64,000 nt of DNA, taken from assembly GCA_017643845.1 (NCBI GenBank), contig JAEPMR010000001.1:103688-167687 (forward strand). Reading direction: 5' to 3'. The notes under the pieces were generated by a model that was given only the letters and a program-made list of their open reading frames with translations, did not search any database and was not told the origin of the DNA. The position numbers and the translations under genes are program-made. Shown piece after piece: positions 63,456 to 64,000 of this stretch. How positions within the stretch are numbered: the stretch's first letter is position 1; each line of letters begins with the position of its first letter. This DNA comes from Marivivens sp. (GTDB lineage: Bacteria; Pseudomonadota; Alphaproteobacteria; Rhodobacterales; Rhodobacteraceae).

Positions 63456-64000
63456 ATGACCAAGACCATCCTCTATGCCCGCGTCTCCACGGCAGACCAA
63501 ACCCTCGATCATCAGCTGTCCCAGGCTCAAGCTGCAGGCTTCTCCATCGATGAAGTCATTGCCGACCATGGGGTCTCTGGCGTCAACACTCCCCTAAAAG
63601 AAAGACCTGAAGGAAAGCGGCTCCACGACAAACTGCGCCATGGGGATACATTGGTTGTCCGCTGGGTGGATCGTTTAGGGCGGAACTATCAGGACGTTAC
63701 AGATACAATACGGCACTTTATGCGCCTTGGGGTGGTCATTCGCACGGTCATCAATGGTCTGACCTTCGATGGAGCCACCAAAGACCCGATGCAAGAAGCT
63801 GTCAGAGATGCCCTAATCGCCTTTATGGCAGCATCCGCTCAAGCCCAAGCCGAAGCACAAAAAGAAGCCCAAAGAGCAGGCATAGACGCCGCCAAGCAGG
63901 ACCGCAGTAAGTACCGAGGCAAAAAGCCCAGCTATGATCGCAAGACCCTCAATCTCGTCAAAGACCTCCTAAGCCAAGGCAAGGGGGCAAGTGAGATCAG
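63456..64000 (+). CDS. Serine recombinase (resolvase/invertase family), cut by the right edge
   Basis: 181 residues visible, no stop before the window ends. N-terminal catalytic domain: YARVSTADQTLDHQL with nucleophile Ser11, then RWVDRLGRNYQDV (arginine-rich active-site segment), then MAASAQAQAEAQKEAQRAG on helix E. From about 155 a helix-turn-helix begins (SYDRKTLNLVKDLLSQGKGASEI). Small-resolvase architecture. AAAGGA lies 10 nt before the ATG, and the res-like site overlaps its promoter region, as in autoregulated resolvases. Confidence 0.93.
   Translation, partial: MTKTILYARVSTADQTLDHQLSQAQAAGFSIDEVIADHGVSGVNTPLKERPEGKRLHDKLRHGDTLVVRWVDRLGRNYQDVTDTIRHFMRLGVVIRTVINGLTFDGATKDPMQEAVRDALIAFMAASAQAQAEAQKEAQRAGIDAAKQDRSKYRGKKPSYDRKTLNLVKDLLSQGKGASEI

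Overview
The window looks like a chromosome segment of a marine-type alphaproteobacterium, most likely a Rhodobacteraceae (Roseobacter-group) species. Signs are the GC-rich third positions, the dense ATGA-coupled operons, the many TRAP and ABC uptake systems, and a nar operon ending in moeA. From 1 to about 59.8 kb it is ordinary but metabolically rich chromosome. From about 59.9 kb to the right edge it is an AT-richer mobile element whose contents are unusual.

Layout: (1) 1-10.4 kb: nitrate respiration operon narK(partial)-narG-narH-narJ-narI, followed by a parvulin-type prolyl isomerase, moeA and a DUF2478 protein. (2) 10.5-16.0 kb: LacI regulator divergent from a sugar ABC transporter (two permeases, one binding protein, no ATPase) and a cytoplasmic GH5-like glycosidase. 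(3) 16.0-23.0 kb: RidA, a three-subunit HcnABC/opine-dehydrogenase-like amino-acid oxidoreductase, a TRAP transporter, and a divergent LysR regulator. (4) 23.1-37.2 kb: tryptophan/kynurenine/anthranilate catabolism. It holds a formamidase-like hydrolase, kynA, kynU, 2-aminobenzoate-CoA ligase, 2-aminobenzoyl-CoA monooxygenase/reductase, beta-oxidation enzymes, a MarR regulator and a frameshifted thiolase. (5) 37.2-45.6 kb: an aldo/keto reductase-RidA fusion, a GntR regulator, a TIGR04076-like protein, a second aldo/keto reductase and a complete branched-chain-amino-acid-type ABC transporter. (6) 45.6-59.8 kb: N-acetylhexosamine utilisation. It holds a GH20 hexosaminidase, a GntR/UTRA regulator, a full sugar ABC transporter, a Gfo/Idh/MocA dehydrogenase, two SIS isomerases, a ROK kinase, a GatZ/KbaZ-like protein, nagA and cutC.

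(7) 59.9-64.0 kb: a mobile element with a tyrosine integrase at its left side and a serine recombinase running off the right edge. Between them lies about 2.2 kb with no convincing intact gene but very dense secondary-structure potential. The standout is at 61,836-62,418. Five CTTAGGT direct repeats at 12-13 bp spacing lead into four tandem hairpin units of 79-89 bp. Each unit has a conserved CTAGAG/CTCTAG outer clamp, a unit-specific inner stem, and a loop made of a different trinucleotide repeat: AAC x4, GAG x5, ATC x4 and ACC x4. A strong plus-strand intrinsic terminator closes the array, and two related terminator hairpins follow, then a second inverted-repeat family and a resolvase res-like site. 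I read the array as a candidate undescribed structured RNA and cannot match it to any family I know.

Working together, the chromosome part imports and breaks down nitrogen-rich organic matter (amino acids, tryptophan, amino sugars), with RidA-type imine handling recurring in three separate clusters, and it supports anaerobic nitrate respiration.
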